Source: Pedobacter miscanthi | GTDB taxonomy: Bacteria; Bacteroidota; Bacteroidia; Sphingobacteriales; Sphingobacteriaceae | Length of the DNA stretch: 64,000 nucleotides | Direction: 5' to 3' | Assembly: GCF_003315595.1 (NCBI RefSeq) | Contig: NZ_QNQU01000001.1 | Location: 411,105 to 475,104, forward strand | In this document: piece after piece, positions 35,824 to 45,971 of the stretch | Numbering within the stretch: the stretch's first letter is position 1 | How the letters are laid out: each line of letters begins with the position of its first letter | Made by a program: the position numbers and the translations under genes | The notes under the pieces: model-generated | What the model was told of the DNA's origin: nothing | Databases searched by the model: none | What the model saw: only the letters and a program-made list of their open reading frames with translations

Positions 35824-35979
35824 CAGAAAAATCCATGAAGAAAATTTACTTTATGCCAATAGGCTGACCAAGATCAGCCTTAAAAGTGGTTATGCGCTAA
35901 CATAGCCCGCAAAAGTATCGGCATGCTTTTGCAGTAATCGTCGACAATCAACCAAACAAGCAACTCTAAACCAAAAAGC

Positions 35980-38900
35980 ATGGAATTTTCCACTTTGAAC
36001 CATCCGCCATCGATATGGTGGACAAAATGTATTAAGATAATGAAACTAACTATCTTCATTATTATATTGGCCTGCATGCACGTCCATGCAGACAGCTTCG
36101 GCCAACTGATTACCCTGAAAGAAAAGGACGCAAAAATTGAGAGGATTTTTTCGCGACTCGAGAAGCAGAGCGGAGTATCATTCTTTTATAAAGATGTCGT
36201 TCTGAAAGCCATGCCGGTTGCAAGTATTAATGTGTCAAATGTATCCCTTCCAGATGCTCTCGACCAACTTCTTGGAAACAGTCCCTTATCATTTAATATT
36301 GTTGATAATACCGTTGTCATCAGTAAGAAAGACCAAACACAGCTGCCGGCGAACAAAATGCTATTAATCAACGGGCATGTCCAGGATGAAAACGGGAAAC
36401 CCTTACCCGGGATTACTGTGACCTCAAAACGTACCGGGACCATATCCCAGACCGATTTACAGGGCCAGTTCACCATTATTGTCCCTGATTCGAAAGAATC
36501 GGTAGTACAGTTTACCTGTGTCGGTTATGAATCCAGGGAACTTAAATTAAAAGCCCCTATCCTAAACCTGACAGTCACAATGAAACAGGCGGTCGGTTCA
36601 CTGGACCAGGTCCAGATTCTCGCGTACGGAACTTCGACCAAGCGTAACCTGACCGGGAATGTTACCACGATAACGGCAAGTGATATCGAGAAAAGTCCTG
36701 TGCAGAATGTACTTCAAGCGTTGCAGGGAAGAGTCCCCGGATTATTCATTCAGCAGAATACCGGGCTTCCCGGGAGTTCATTTAATGTGACAATCCGTGG
36801 TGGAGGAAGTTTTTTTGGGGCAAATGCCAGTCCGTTATATATTGTAGATGGGGTAACCTATCCTGCCGGCACAACATTACCATTATTGAATGGCTATATC
36901 AACAGTAGCGGCCAGCTTACCTCCCCGAAAGGCCAGGGAGGGAATGCACTTAACTTTCTAAACGTGAATGATATCGAATCAGTTACCATACTCAAAGATG
37001 CAGATGCGACAACAATCTATGGTTCCAGAGGAGCCTATGGTGTTATTCTTATAACGACTAAAAAAGGTAAGGCAGGAAAAGCTTCGCTGGATTTTAACGT
37101 ATATACCGGTATAAACCTACCTGGGCAGACTGCCGAGCTATTGAATACAGAGCAATATTTAGCTTTACGCAGGGAAGCACTGAAAAATGACGGTACAACT
37201 CCCGGTGCCCTTGATCTGGACCTGACTGTCTTCCCACAGGATGCCTACACGGATTGGGCGAAAGAGGGACTGAGACGATCTTCCAGTACCACATCGTCAA
37301 ATTTGACCCTTTCAGGTGGAAATGGTGCTACCAACTACAGGATCAGCGGTAATTACCAATATCAGGACAGTCCCCAGAAAGGAAAAGGTGATGTAAACAC
37401 GGGAGGATTGAGCTTAAATGTCAATTCCAAGCCTATTGATAAAGTATTGGTGGATTTGAGCGTTGGCTACACAACAGATATAAATACGCTAATACCATTC
37501 GACCTGGCCGGGGCAGGCATTTTGACCGCTCCGAACCATCCAGCATTTGTCAATAGTGATGGCACGCTAAATTGGTCGGAAACTGTTAATCCATATGCGG
37601 CACTGAATGCGGTCAGTAAGGTAAAGACCAATAATTTGTTGACAACCTTAACAATGAACTACATGCCGGTTAAAGGACTGAACATAAATGGTACAATCGG
37701 ATATAATTACCTCAGCGGAAATGAGTTTAGGGCCAAACCTACCTCCTTCTTTAATCCCAACCAGTCCAATGTAAACACCCTGACCACCTCGGATCAGAAT
37801 ATCTACCATCAGAGAACACTCAATATGGATTTCAATGCTTCCTACGAAGTGAAAACCTGGAAAAAAGGACTATTGAGTTTAAGGTCAGGCCTGACCCTGC
37901 AGGATGGGCTGACTTATGGGTTAACCACAAATGGCATCAATTTCATTGCCGACGCCTTACTGAACAATCCGGGGAGCGCGGTAACGGTAACCTCTACATA
38001 TAGCCAGCTACCTAATAAGTATGCAGGGTATTTTGCCAGCGCAAGATATACATGGGATAATAAATATATATTGAACCTTAGCGGAAGATATGATGGTTCG
38101 ACCAAATTCGGCCCAAATAAAAGATTTGGCCTATTCGGCTCACTGGGGGCAAGTTGGATCATGAGTGATTATAAATGGTTCCGCGATAACCTCGGCTTTA
38201 TCAGCTTTGCAAAATTACGGGGAAGTATAGGTACAGTAGGCGGCGATGCGATCGGAAATTACCAATACCTTCCAACATTTGTGAGTTCTCTTGCATACCT
38301 GAACAAGTCGACCCTGCGTTCAATAGGTATCTCAAATCCGGACCTTCACTGGGAAAAGAAGAGAGAAGCTGAAGTCGGGGCATTGTTTGAATTTTTAAAA
38401 GGGAGAATCTCACTGGAGGGGGCTTATTATACCAATAGATCAAGTGACCTGTTAAGTTCTTACCCTTTAAGTTCGGTGACAGGATATACTTTTCAGGTCA
38501 TTAATTCCCCGGCACTTATCAGCAGCAGTGGGTGGGAATTCAGCTTCAATACCAAAAATATTTCTACCTCCAAGTTCAGATGGTCTACTTCGGTGAATAT
38601 GTCTATACCAAAAAGTAAACTCTTGGATTTCAATGGGGCAAACCTGCTTAACACAAACTATGAAGTCGGGAAGCCGCTTACAGGTACTAAGGTTTTTCAT
38701 ACAACCGGGGTGAATCCCGAAACCGGAAACTATAATTTTACGAACAGGTTCGGCGAAACCCAGGAGTTCGGAATTTTCAGCGCTAAACAACTGGATCCCA
38801 TTTTGGACAAAACGATATTTATCGATCTGGCTCCGAAATATTTCGGAGGAATTAACAATTCATTCAGCTACGGTAATTTTAACCTGGATGTACTTATTGA

Positions 38901-39315
38901 TTTCAGAAACAGAATGGGGAATAATTTCTGGGGTACCCAGCAATTTTCCATCGGCATCAGTGGTCAGAACTCATCAGTTCTTGCACTGGAAAGGTGGCAG
39001 AAACCCGGTGATGTGACCGACGTTCCCAGGGCTACTGCAGGTTTAGGACAGCTATTAAAGACCAACTTTAATGTAAGTGACGGTGCTTATAGCCGAATCA
39101 TAACTGCCCGTATCAGCAATGTCTCCCTATCCTATAATTTTGATGAAGGAATGCTGAAGAGAATACATCTGAGAAGATTGAATGTTTTTGCAAGGGGACA
39201 GAATCTTTTTGTTTTCAGCAATCTTGATTCACATGGCCTGGATCCTGAAAATCTCAATTTAGGTGCCCAAGGTCCATTGAGAGTGATGACGTTGGGCTGT
39301 AATATAACACTTTGA
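35980..39315 (+). CDS. SusC/RagA-family TonB-dependent receptor with STN signalling domain
   Basis: This 1111-residue outer-membrane receptor has a signal sequence (about 21-42), then an STN domain (ITLKEKDAKIERIFSRLEKQSGVSFFY, about 46-110). A carboxypeptidase-regulatory-like beta domain follows (INGHVQDENGKPLPGITV, about 128-205), then the plug (GNVTTITASDIEKSPVQNVLQALQGRVPGLFI; LKDADATTIYGSRGAYGVILITTKKG) and the barrel. STN domains signal to FecR anti-sigma factors, matching the sigma/FecR pair upstream. An alternative start at 36040 (MKLTIFIII) would still keep the signal peptide. The SusD partner follows 10 bp downstream. Confidence 0.94.
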   Translation: MEFSTLNHPPSIWWTKCIKIMKLTIFIIILACMHVHADSFGQLITLKEKDAKIERIFSRLEKQSGVSFFYKDVVLKAMPVASINVSNVSLPDALDQLLGNSPLSFNIVDNTVVISKKDQTQLPANKMLLINGHVQDENGKPLPGITVTSKRTGTISQTDLQGQFTIIVPDSKESVVQFTCVGYESRELKLKAPILNLTVTMKQAVGSLDQVQILAYGTSTKRNLTGNVTTITASDIEKSPVQNVLQALQGRVPGLFIQQNTGLPGSSFNVTIRGGGSFFGANASPLYIVDGVTYPAGTTLPLLNGYINSSGQLTSPKGQGGNALNFLNVNDIESVTILKDADATTIYGSRGAYGVILITTKKGKAGKASLDFNVYTGINLPGQTAELLNTEQYLALRREALKNDGTTPGALDLDLTVFPQDAYTDWAKEGLRRSSSTTSSNLTLSGGNGATNYRISGNYQYQDSPQKGKGDVNTGGLSLNVNSKPIDKVLVDLSVGYTTDINTLIPFDLAGAGILTAPNHPAFVNSDGTLNWSETVNPYAALNAVSKVKTNNLLTTLTMNYMPVKGLNINGTIGYNYLSGNEFRAKPTSFFNPNQSNVNTLTTSDQNIYHQRTLNMDFNASYEVKTWKKGLLSLRSGLTLQDGLTYGLTTNGINFIADALLNNPGSAVTVTSTYSQLPNKYAGYFASARYTWDNKYILNLSGRYDGSTKFGPNKRFGLFGSLGASWIMSDYKWFRDNLGFISFAKLRGSIGTVGGDAIGNYQYLPTFVSSLAYLNKSTLRSIGISNPDLHWEKKREAEVGALFEFLKGRISLEGAYYTNRSSDLLSSYPLSSVTGYTFQVINSPALISSSGWEFSFNTKNISTSKFRWSTSVNMSIPKSKLLDFNGANLLNTNYEVGKPLTGTKVFHTTGVNPETGNYNFTNRFGETQEFGIFSAKQLDPILDKTIFIDLAPKYFGGINNSFSYGNFNLDVLIDFRNRMGNNFWGTQQFSIGISGQNSSVLALERWQKPGDVTDVPRATAGLGQLLKTNFNVSDGAYSRIITARISNVSLSYNFDEGMLKRIHLRRLNVFARGQNLFVFSNLDSHGLDPENLNLGAQGPLRVMTLGCNITL

Positions 39316-39325
39316 TAAACGAAAT

Positions 39326-40795
39326 ATGAAAAATAAAATTAATTTCAAAATCAACCAAACAATAGTTATAGTATTGATATCGTTGGGCATATTCACCAGT
39401 GGTTGTGAAAAGTATCTTGACATCCCTCTTCCGGTTGACAGAATCGCAGGCGAAGGTGCCTTTTTAACTGACAATTCAGCATCTGCGGTTGTATCCGGGA
39501 ACTTCACCGCGATGTATAACGGATTTGGCAACATTAGTTCCACCCTGACCGGAGGAAAGAGTATTGGTTTTTTGACTGGTCTTTATTCAGATGAAGTCCA
39601 GCCGTTGATTCAGAATGATTTAGTCAGCGCTACATTTTATAAAAATATTCTGAAGCCGGAAGATGTTAATACCTGGCGGGATAGTTATTCCCAATTAGTT
39701 GGCGTAAACGTTGCCATCGAGGGTATTAAAAGCACCAAGGGTCCGCTCCAGTATAAATCACAGTGGTTGGGTGAAAGCTTAGTTACAAGGGCTTTTATAT
39801 ATTTTAACCTCGTGAATCTCTTTGGCGATGTTGCCCTGACCACTACCGGGGAGGCCAAAATAAACAATACCATCGGGCGTTCTGCCAAAAGTGAAGTTTA
39901 TGGGCAGATTGTAAAGGATCTTCAGGAAGCACAAAGCCTGTTATCCACTGATTATAAAGATGGTTATGCAGTCACTACAAGCGATCGCGGCAGGCCAAAT
40001 AAACTTGCTGCAACAGCGCTCTTAGCCAAAGTCTATCTATACCAGAAAGACTGGAAAAATGCCGAAGATCTCGCCACTACAATCATCAATAACCCTGCAT
40101 TTCAGCTTGCGCCCTTAGCTACGGCATTTGCCACTGCCAGTAAAGAAACAATATGGGCCGTGGGTGCACCTACCGGTGCATCAAACATCAATGAATATAA
40201 TCTCTATAATGGAGGGATGCCTGCAAATAGCCCGAGTCCGGGCACTTACGCCACAGGGGCAATGAGCAACTCTCTGGTATCCAGTTTTGAACAGGGAGAC
40301 CAGCGGTTCTCCACCTGGGTACGGATAAATACCATTCCCGCAAAGCCGGCAAATGGTACTACTCCGGCCAGCCCAGCTGTAAATTACTACTTCCCGAACA
40401 AATATAAAGCTGGTTCGGCACCGGTTGAGCATGCAATCGTACTGAGATTAGCGGAACTTTACCTGATCCGTGCAGAGGCGCGTGCAAATTTATCAAATGT
40501 GGATGGTAGCAGAGCAGATATTAATGTGATCAGATCACGTGCCGGACTTGGCGCCACTACGGCAGCTAATAAAGAGGCCTTGATCGAAGCCATAATAAAG
40601 GAACGGAGGAATGAGCTTTTTACCGAGCTCGGAAACAGGTATTTTGATCTGAAACGCACAGATAAGATAGATGCGGTGATGAACATCGAAGCACCTTTGA
40701 AGGGCGGCGTATGGAACCCTTTAAGAGTGTACTGGCCTATACCGACAGAAGACATCAAAGCTAATCCCAACCTGACCCAAACCCCTGGTTATTAA
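39326..40795 (+). CDS. SusD/RagB-family nutrient-binding lipoprotein
   Basis: This 489-residue lipoprotein has a lipobox ending SGCEKYLDIP (Cys about 27). TPR-like helices follow, and the C-terminal RagB/SusD domain has RLAELYLIRAEARANL, RADINVIRSRAGL, EAIIKERRNELFTELGNRYFDLKRT and WPIPTEDIKANPNLTQTPGY. It caps the SusC pore and captures the substrate, whose nature is unknown. It is co-transcribed with susC and followed by a strong terminator. Confidence 0.95.
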   Translation: MKNKINFKINQTIVIVLISLGIFTSGCEKYLDIPLPVDRIAGEGAFLTDNSASAVVSGNFTAMYNGFGNISSTLTGGKSIGFLTGLYSDEVQPLIQNDLVSATFYKNILKPEDVNTWRDSYSQLVGVNVAIEGIKSTKGPLQYKSQWLGESLVTRAFIYFNLVNLFGDVALTTTGEAKINNTIGRSAKSEVYGQIVKDLQEAQSLLSTDYKDGYAVTTSDRGRPNKLAATALLAKVYLYQKDWKNAEDLATTIINNPAFQLAPLATAFATASKETIWAVGAPTGASNINEYNLYNGGMPANSPSPGTYATGAMSNSLVSSFEQGDQRFSTWVRINTIPAKPANGTTPASPAVNYYFPNKYKAGSAPVEHAIVLRLAELYLIRAEARANLSNVDGSRADINVIRSRAGLGATTAANKEALIEAIIKERRNELFTELGNRYFDLKRTDKIDAVMNIEAPLKGGVWNPLRVYWPIPTEDIKANPNLTQTPGY

Positions 40796-40828
40796 TCTTC
40801 ACCAGTTTAGAGATTACAAACATTATCA

Positions 40829-40859
40829 GCCAACCTGTCCTTACAGGTTGGCTTTTTTT
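40829..40859 (+). terminator. Terminator of the susCD operon
   Basis: GCCAACCTG (40829-40837), a 6-nt loop and CAGGTTGGC (40844-40852) are followed directly by seven T. It separates susD from the M16 peptidase gene 16 bp downstream, which must have its own or a read-through promoter. Confidence 0.92.
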
Positions 40860-40875
40860 AAACGTTACACATTCA

Positions 40876-43674
40876 ATGAAAACTAAATCCATTATACTTT
40901 TTAGCACTTTGCTTCTACTTGTACAGCTGTATGGCTCAGCCCAGATCATTCCCAATGACCCCAAGGTTCTCCGCGGAGTTTTGGAAAACGGCTTTACCTA
41001 TTTTATTAGACAGAACAAACAGCCGCAAAAACATGCGGAACTCTACCTTGTAAACAAAGTCGGATCCATTCTCGAGGATGAAGACCAGTTAGGGCTGGCC
41101 CATTTCATGGAACATATGAATTTCAATGGCACCAAGAATTATCCGAAAAACCAGATGGTTGACTTTCTCCAGAAAGCAGGCATCAGATTCGGGGGTGACC
41201 TTAATGCCTACACAGGTTTTGAGGAAACGGTCTACCAGTTACCCATACCTACGGATGATCCAAAAATGATAGGTCAGGCCATTGCGATAATGCGCGACTG
41301 GGCCCACGAGGCGGTTCTGGATCCAACCGAAATTGATCACGAGCGCGGGGTTGTACTCGAAGAAGCGCGCCTAGGGAAAGGGGCATCGGATAGAATGGCC
41401 AGGCAATATTATCCTGTTCTGCTGAATCAATCCAGATACGCGGAGCGTTTACCTATCGGGAGCGAAGCGCTTTTAAAGTCTTTTAAGGCAGAGGTCCTGC
41501 GGCGTTTTTACACCGAGTGGTACAGACCGGATCTCCAGGCGCTCATTGTTGTCGGGGACATTGATCCGCAGGCCGTGGAAACCATGATCAGGAAAGCTTT
41601 CGGGGATCTGACCAATCCCATACCATCGCGGAAACGCACAGCTTATGCCGTTGATCTCAATGGAAAAAATAATTTTATCGCCGTAACCGATCCTGAACAA
41701 GCGTCCCTGTCAATTGAAATTTTGAGCAAACACAAAATGCATAAACTTTCTACAGAGCAGGACTATAGGACAATAATGACCAAAAGCCTGCTCAACATGA
41801 TGCTGCAAAGCAGGACGGCAAATGAAAGTTCAAGGGAAATTTCGCCGGACTATATTGGCGTAGGGCTTCAGATTTCAGACTTTTTGGGCGGACTGGATAT
41901 GTTGAGTTTGAGTACCACTGCCAAACCAGGCAGGCTAAGGGAAGCTTTCCTGCAAACCTACAGGATTTTGGAACGTATAAAAAAACACGGATTTTCAGCA
42001 GAGGAAGTTAAAGTAGCAAAGGCCAATTATCTACGCTCGCTGGATCAACAGGTCAGTGAAAAAGATAAGACACCCTCCAGTGCCTACGTTAAGGAATATC
42101 AGGAACTCTTCTTAAAAAACACCGCAGCGCCAGGTATTGACTGGGAACATGCCTTTATCAGGGCCAACCTGGATTCGATCAGTAAAAATGACATCGAAAA
42201 ATTATTGGGGGAATATCGCTCCTCTGAAAACACCGACATTCTTATAACCGCGCCGCAGAGCGAAAAGCAAAACCTACCTGACTCCCTCACTGTAGCAAAA
42301 TGGATAAACGGGGTATCAAATGAGACATTAACCAATTATGTTGATGAAAAAGTTGCCCTTTCGCTATTTGAAAACAAGCCTTTAGCGGGAAAGATAATCT
42401 CAAGAAAATCTATTGCTTCGATAAATGCCACAGTTGTTCAATTCTCGAACGGAGTGAAAGCGATCCTGAAGCCTACAGATTACAAAGATGATCAGATTAT
42501 GTATGGTGCTTACGCGCTGGGGGGAGCTAATATTTTCGAGGGTGATGATTACACGATGGCTTCGAACGCCGCAGGATTAGTGTCAAGAATGGGTTACGGA
42601 AGTTTCAGCAGACCACAGCTGGACAAACTGATGAGTGGAAAATCAGCAAGCTCGGTGGTAAATATAAATGCAAACTCTTTTATCGTAAGGGGGAATTCAT
42701 CGGTAAAGGATATTGAAAGTGCCTTACAGCTAACCTTTCTACAATTTACGCGCCCAAGAAAAGATTCATTGACATTTTACAACACCTTAAATAGCGCTAT
42801 AGCCGGCCTGGCCAACCGTTATGCGGATCCCAATAAAGTATTTGCCGACACAATGAGCTATGTTAATGGGAATTACGACTATAGAAGCGCCCCTCCCACT
42901 GCTGAAAAACTCTCCAAGGTCAAACTTGACCGCACACTGGAGATATACAATAAGGGCTTCGGGGATGCATCTGATTTCACTTTTGTTTTTGTAGGGAATT
43001 TTGAAACAGATGACTTAATTCCCCTGCTCCAGCGTTACCTTGGCGGTCTTCCATCCAAAAACAGAACAAAAAAAATACATGATACAGGCGTGCATATCCC
43101 ATCCGGACAGATCATAAAGAAGGTATATAAGGGATCTGAAAATAAGGCTATCGTCACCATTCTGCTGAGCGGGACCTATACCTATTCCCAACAGGAGAAT
43201 ATCCGGTTGAAAGCGCTGGGAGATATTTTACAGATCAAGGTCCTTGAGCAGTTACGCGAAGCAGAAGGACAGGTGTACAGTCCCCAGGTGCAGACGCAAT
43301 ACACAAAATACCCCCAGAACCGTTTTGCTTTGAGCATCAGCTTTGGATGTGCCCCGGAAAATGCAGACAAGCTCACGGCAATGGTAGGGAAAGAGTTTGA
43401 GGAATTGAGGAATAATGGACCCGAACAGGTGGATATTGATAAATTTACCGCCCAGTACGAAAAGACGATGGAACTAGCGGAACGCGACAATGGATTTTGG
43501 CTGAATTACATCCTGGGCCAAAGCGAGGCCGGAGAGGATCAGGGGCAGATTAAGGATGTTCGCGCTTTAGTGAAGGCAATTACGGGCGCATCTCTGAAAA
43601 AATCGGCAGAAACCTTTCTTTCCCAAAAAAACAGGATCATATTTCAGTTGTTACCAGTTAATGCTGCGAAATAA
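40876..43674 (+). CDS. M16-family zinc peptidase (pitrilysin-like), exported
   Basis: This 932-residue protein has a signal peptide ending near GSAQ (20-23). The inverted zinc motif HFMEH is at 76-80 and the third ligand Glu156 lies in the HERGVVLEEAR segment. The architecture is the usual two pairs of M16 domains, with an inactive second half (from about 500). Bacteroidetes often place such periplasmic peptidases beside SusC/D pairs, pointing to peptide uptake and breakdown. It lies just after the susCD terminator. Confidence 0.93.
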   Translation: MKTKSIILFSTLLLLVQLYGSAQIIPNDPKVLRGVLENGFTYFIRQNKQPQKHAELYLVNKVGSILEDEDQLGLAHFMEHMNFNGTKNYPKNQMVDFLQKAGIRFGGDLNAYTGFEETVYQLPIPTDDPKMIGQAIAIMRDWAHEAVLDPTEIDHERGVVLEEARLGKGASDRMARQYYPVLLNQSRYAERLPIGSEALLKSFKAEVLRRFYTEWYRPDLQALIVVGDIDPQAVETMIRKAFGDLTNPIPSRKRTAYAVDLNGKNNFIAVTDPEQASLSIEILSKHKMHKLSTEQDYRTIMTKSLLNMMLQSRTANESSREISPDYIGVGLQISDFLGGLDMLSLSTTAKPGRLREAFLQTYRILERIKKHGFSAEEVKVAKANYLRSLDQQVSEKDKTPSSAYVKEYQELFLKNTAAPGIDWEHAFIRANLDSISKNDIEKLLGEYRSSENTDILITAPQSEKQNLPDSLTVAKWINGVSNETLTNYVDEKVALSLFENKPLAGKIISRKSIASINATVVQFSNGVKAILKPTDYKDDQIMYGAYALGGANIFEGDDYTMASNAAGLVSRMGYGSFSRPQLDKLMSGKSASSVVNINANSFIVRGNSSVKDIESALQLTFLQFTRPRKDSLTFYNTLNSAIAGLANRYADPNKVFADTMSYVNGNYDYRSAPPTAEKLSKVKLDRTLEIYNKGFGDASDFTFVFVGNFETDDLIPLLQRYLGGLPSKNRTKKIHDTGVHIPSGQIIKKVYKGSENKAIVTILLSGTYTYSQQENIRLKALGDILQIKVLEQLREAEGQVYSPQVQTQYTKYPQNRFALSISFGCAPENADKLTAMVGKEFEELRNNGPEQVDIDKFTAQYEKTMELAERDNGFWLNYILGQSEAGEDQGQIKDVRALVKAITGASLKKSAETFLSQKNRIIFQLLPVNAAK

Positions 43675-43683
43675 CCAATTCTC

Positions 43684-43713
43684 TTTAGCTCTGTCCATTT
43701 GGACAGAGCTAAA
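43684..43713. terminator. Long hairpin after the M16 peptidase gene
   Basis: A 13-bp perfect stem (43684-43696 and 43701-43713; TTTAGCTCTGTCC and its complement) has an ATTT loop. The stem starts with T's and ends with A's, a bidirectional terminator layout, and lies 10 nt past the peptidase stop. Confidence 0.75.
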
Positions 43714-44161
43714 AATCCGCAGTTTAAGTGACAATTTGTATTACCAATTCCCGACAGCTAACTATGTCCCATAAACCAGGTAAATAAAAGTACTCGGCAG
43801 CTCATTTTAAATGGGTTTAAACTTCGGAAATGCAGGACTGAAGAAATGATATTCCGCTTGGATATATATGGAGAAGTCAGAAATTATAACAAAATCCTGA
43901 TCAAATATTTTTTTCCGGCTTAACCTATCCATTAATTTTTCCTATCGCAACCTGAACTCTTAATACACAGACAGTGATTACCCCAACTTCCCTGAATGGA
44001 CGGAAATCAGATATTTAAGTTAACCCAAGCATTAAATTTAAATAAACCCAAAGCGCGTGTCCGGACAGTTATAACCTAGGATCGAAGTTGTTAAGTACCC
44101 AAGAACGGGATATTGATAACCACCATAGCCTATAAAGTCTGCCGGTATCACGAAATATCCA
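43714..44161. other. Intergenic region with no recognised feature
   Basis: About 450 bp without a credible gene between the M16 peptidase and the minus-strand HTH gene. This may be a boundary between metabolic genes and mobile-element regulators. Confidence 0.4.
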
Positions 44162-44440
44162 TCACACCCTGCCCCTTCTCTTACTTTCTTTAAACTCGTT
44201 CAAAAGCTGACTCTTAAAATACTTATCCCCGCCAGGTAGTTTCAGCGGCCTGAGCGTTCCCTCTTTAACCTTTCGCTTATAAGTACTTTCGCTTATCCCA
44301 AGATAATCTTTGACCTGCTGGCGGTCCATCTGTGGATCCTCTTCAAATGCAAGATTACCATGATACCTGCTATTATAAACCAGAACCAGTATCTGGTAGA
44401 TTTTGGACAGGACATCCAAGAGTGCATCAATTTTGTTCAT
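44162..44440 (-). CDS. Excisionase-like helix-turn-helix protein
   Basis: This 92-residue protein starts MNKIDALLDV (the Met at 44440 is preferred to 44461). The central block DRQQVKDYLGISESTYKRKVKEGTLRPLKLPGGDKYF (about 47-83) is a MerR/excisionase-type HTH with its wing, and a basic tail follows. Such proteins are frequent beside rteC in Bacteroidetes conjugative elements and act in excision or its control. It is divergent from rteC (44823) across a 380-bp region with tandem repeats. Confidence 0.82.
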   Translation of the reverse strand: MNKIDALLDVLSKIYQILVLVYNSRYHGNLAFEEDPQMDRQQVKDYLGISESTYKRKVKEGTLRPLKLPGGDKYFKSQLLNEFKESKRRGRV

Positions 44441-44713
44441 GACAATAGGTTTAAGTCTCAAGATCGAAGCTCGATCAGTTCCCTATATCCCAAAGGGAAC
44501 ACCATCAATGTGACCAGATCAGTTAAACATCCTATAAACAAAACACAAAACCCCGGTATACATCAAAAAAGCATCTATCCCGGCAAATAAAACATATTTA
44601 CCAACACTTGTCAAGTTGCCAAACGGTTGCTGGAAACAGCAACCCGCAGATAAAAAAAAACAGCCGCATAAAAAAACCAGCATCAAAGGCTGAAGCCCTG
44701 CAACATACGGCAT

Positions 44714-44768
44714 TTCACCACGGGGAACGGCCACTTCACCATGGGAAACGGCCATTTCACCAAGGTAA
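44714..44768. repeat. 21-bp tandem repeat upstream of rteC
   Basis: Two full copies and a third partial copy: 44714-44734 (TTCACCACGGGGAACGGCCAC), 44735-44755 (TTCACCATGGGAAACGGCCAT) and 44756-44768 (TTCACCAAGG...). The period equals two helical turns, so proteins bound to successive copies would sit on the same DNA face. It lies between the divergent HTH and rteC genes, 55 bp before the rteC start. It may be an operator array; function is unproven. Confidence 0.8.
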
Positions 44769-44822
44769 TATGATCGGTAGCCCCCAAAATTTTACTTTAA
44801 GGAAATCTCCCAATTAAAAAAA

Positions 44823-45971
44823 ATGAATTACGAACTCACCACCTACCGCCAGCTTTTTGATAAAGCCATTAAAAACACCGGGGCAGCAGAGATTGACATA
44901 GAATACCTTGGATCAGAAATTACACAGGAATCCCAGCGGATCCTTAACACTTTACTGGTCACTACCGCACAAATGGAGCCATCGAAGATACAGCAATATA
45001 TCCAGCAGCATCAACTGGCCATCCATATTATACTTGAAGAAACCGATACCGCAAAACTTAAAAAAAATGTGGATAAAATGGAAGAAAGTAAACACATTAT
45101 TGAAACTTTCGAATCCTCATCAGAAATCCTCCTCTATGAATTCCAAAAATATTTCCCAGCTTACTTCAACCATCAAAGCATGCTTCCTCCAGCCCTGTTA
45201 AGAAGCGCAAAAGCGCAGATTCAGCAAAAATCTTCCCAGCTGCTAAACGTGTTTACATCTAGAAAAAAACCTAACCAGCCCATGAACGGATTAGAGGAAA
45301 TTCTAAGCGGAATATTCAACAGCCACAAAAGCATGAACTACACACAAAAAGCATATATGGAGTTCTTTCTGGATACACTGAGCGAAGTACTTGAAAAAAT
45401 AGAAGCCGGTATCGAACTGCTCGAGATCATTCTGGCCATCATTTCCCTAAACTACAACCATCCCCTTTTTTATGATTTCTGTTGCAGGTATTTTCGCAGC
45501 GAGGTTGACCGCTGTGAGGAACTTTCCTCCCAGGTAACCACATTGAACTTCATCAAAAAATCCATTAGCCAGACCAGCCCCCTGACCGGTGGAACCTATA
45601 ACCCGGCCCTTCCGGAAATCCAGGTCAGCCTGCTAAAATTCATCACATCAGAACTGGATTATCTGAACTCCATGGATGGCATCGGTGCCCACCTCTACCA
45701 GCATGGACTGCTTGATGAACACTATAAGGTGACCCTCACGGTAAAGCAGCTTGCTATTTTTATCCACCTTCAGGTAGAAGCCAACATCATCATAGCCCCA
45801 AGCCCCAAGCTTCTCCATGAATATATTGCCAAACATTACCGCACCAACGAAACCGATAGGATTTCAGCGAAGAGTTTTAAAAATGCCTACTACAGCGCCT
45901 CTACCGAAGACCTTGAAAAAGTAATCGACAAAATCGTAACCATGCTTTCCCTGGCGCAGGAAAAGCTATAG
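44823..45971 (+). CDS. rteC: RteC-family regulator
   Basis: This 382-residue helical protein has no signal peptide. The C-terminal part (LLKFITSELDYLNSM near 273-287, LYQHGLLDEHYKVTLTVKQLAIFIH near 293-317, and the final SAKSFKNAYYSAS) matches the RteC domain. RteC of CTnDOT-like elements controls excision genes. Here it lies downstream of a 21-bp repeat array and divergent from an excisionase-like gene, so it probably regulates excision or transfer of an ICE. The length is longer than CTnDOT RteC. Confidence 0.8.
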   Translation: MNYELTTYRQLFDKAIKNTGAAEIDIEYLGSEITQESQRILNTLLVTTAQMEPSKIQQYIQQHQLAIHIILEETDTAKLKKNVDKMEESKHIIETFESSSEILLYEFQKYFPAYFNHQSMLPPALLRSAKAQIQQKSSQLLNVFTSRKKPNQPMNGLEEILSGIFNSHKSMNYTQKAYMEFFLDTLSEVLEKIEAGIELLEIILAIISLNYNHPLFYDFCCRYFRSEVDRCEELSSQVTTLNFIKKSISQTSPLTGGTYNPALPEIQVSLLKFITSELDYLNSMDGIGAHLYQHGLLDEHYKVTLTVKQLAIFIHLQVEANIIIAPSPKLLHEYIAKHYRTNETDRISAKSFKNAYYSASTEDLEKVIDKIVTMLSLAQEKL

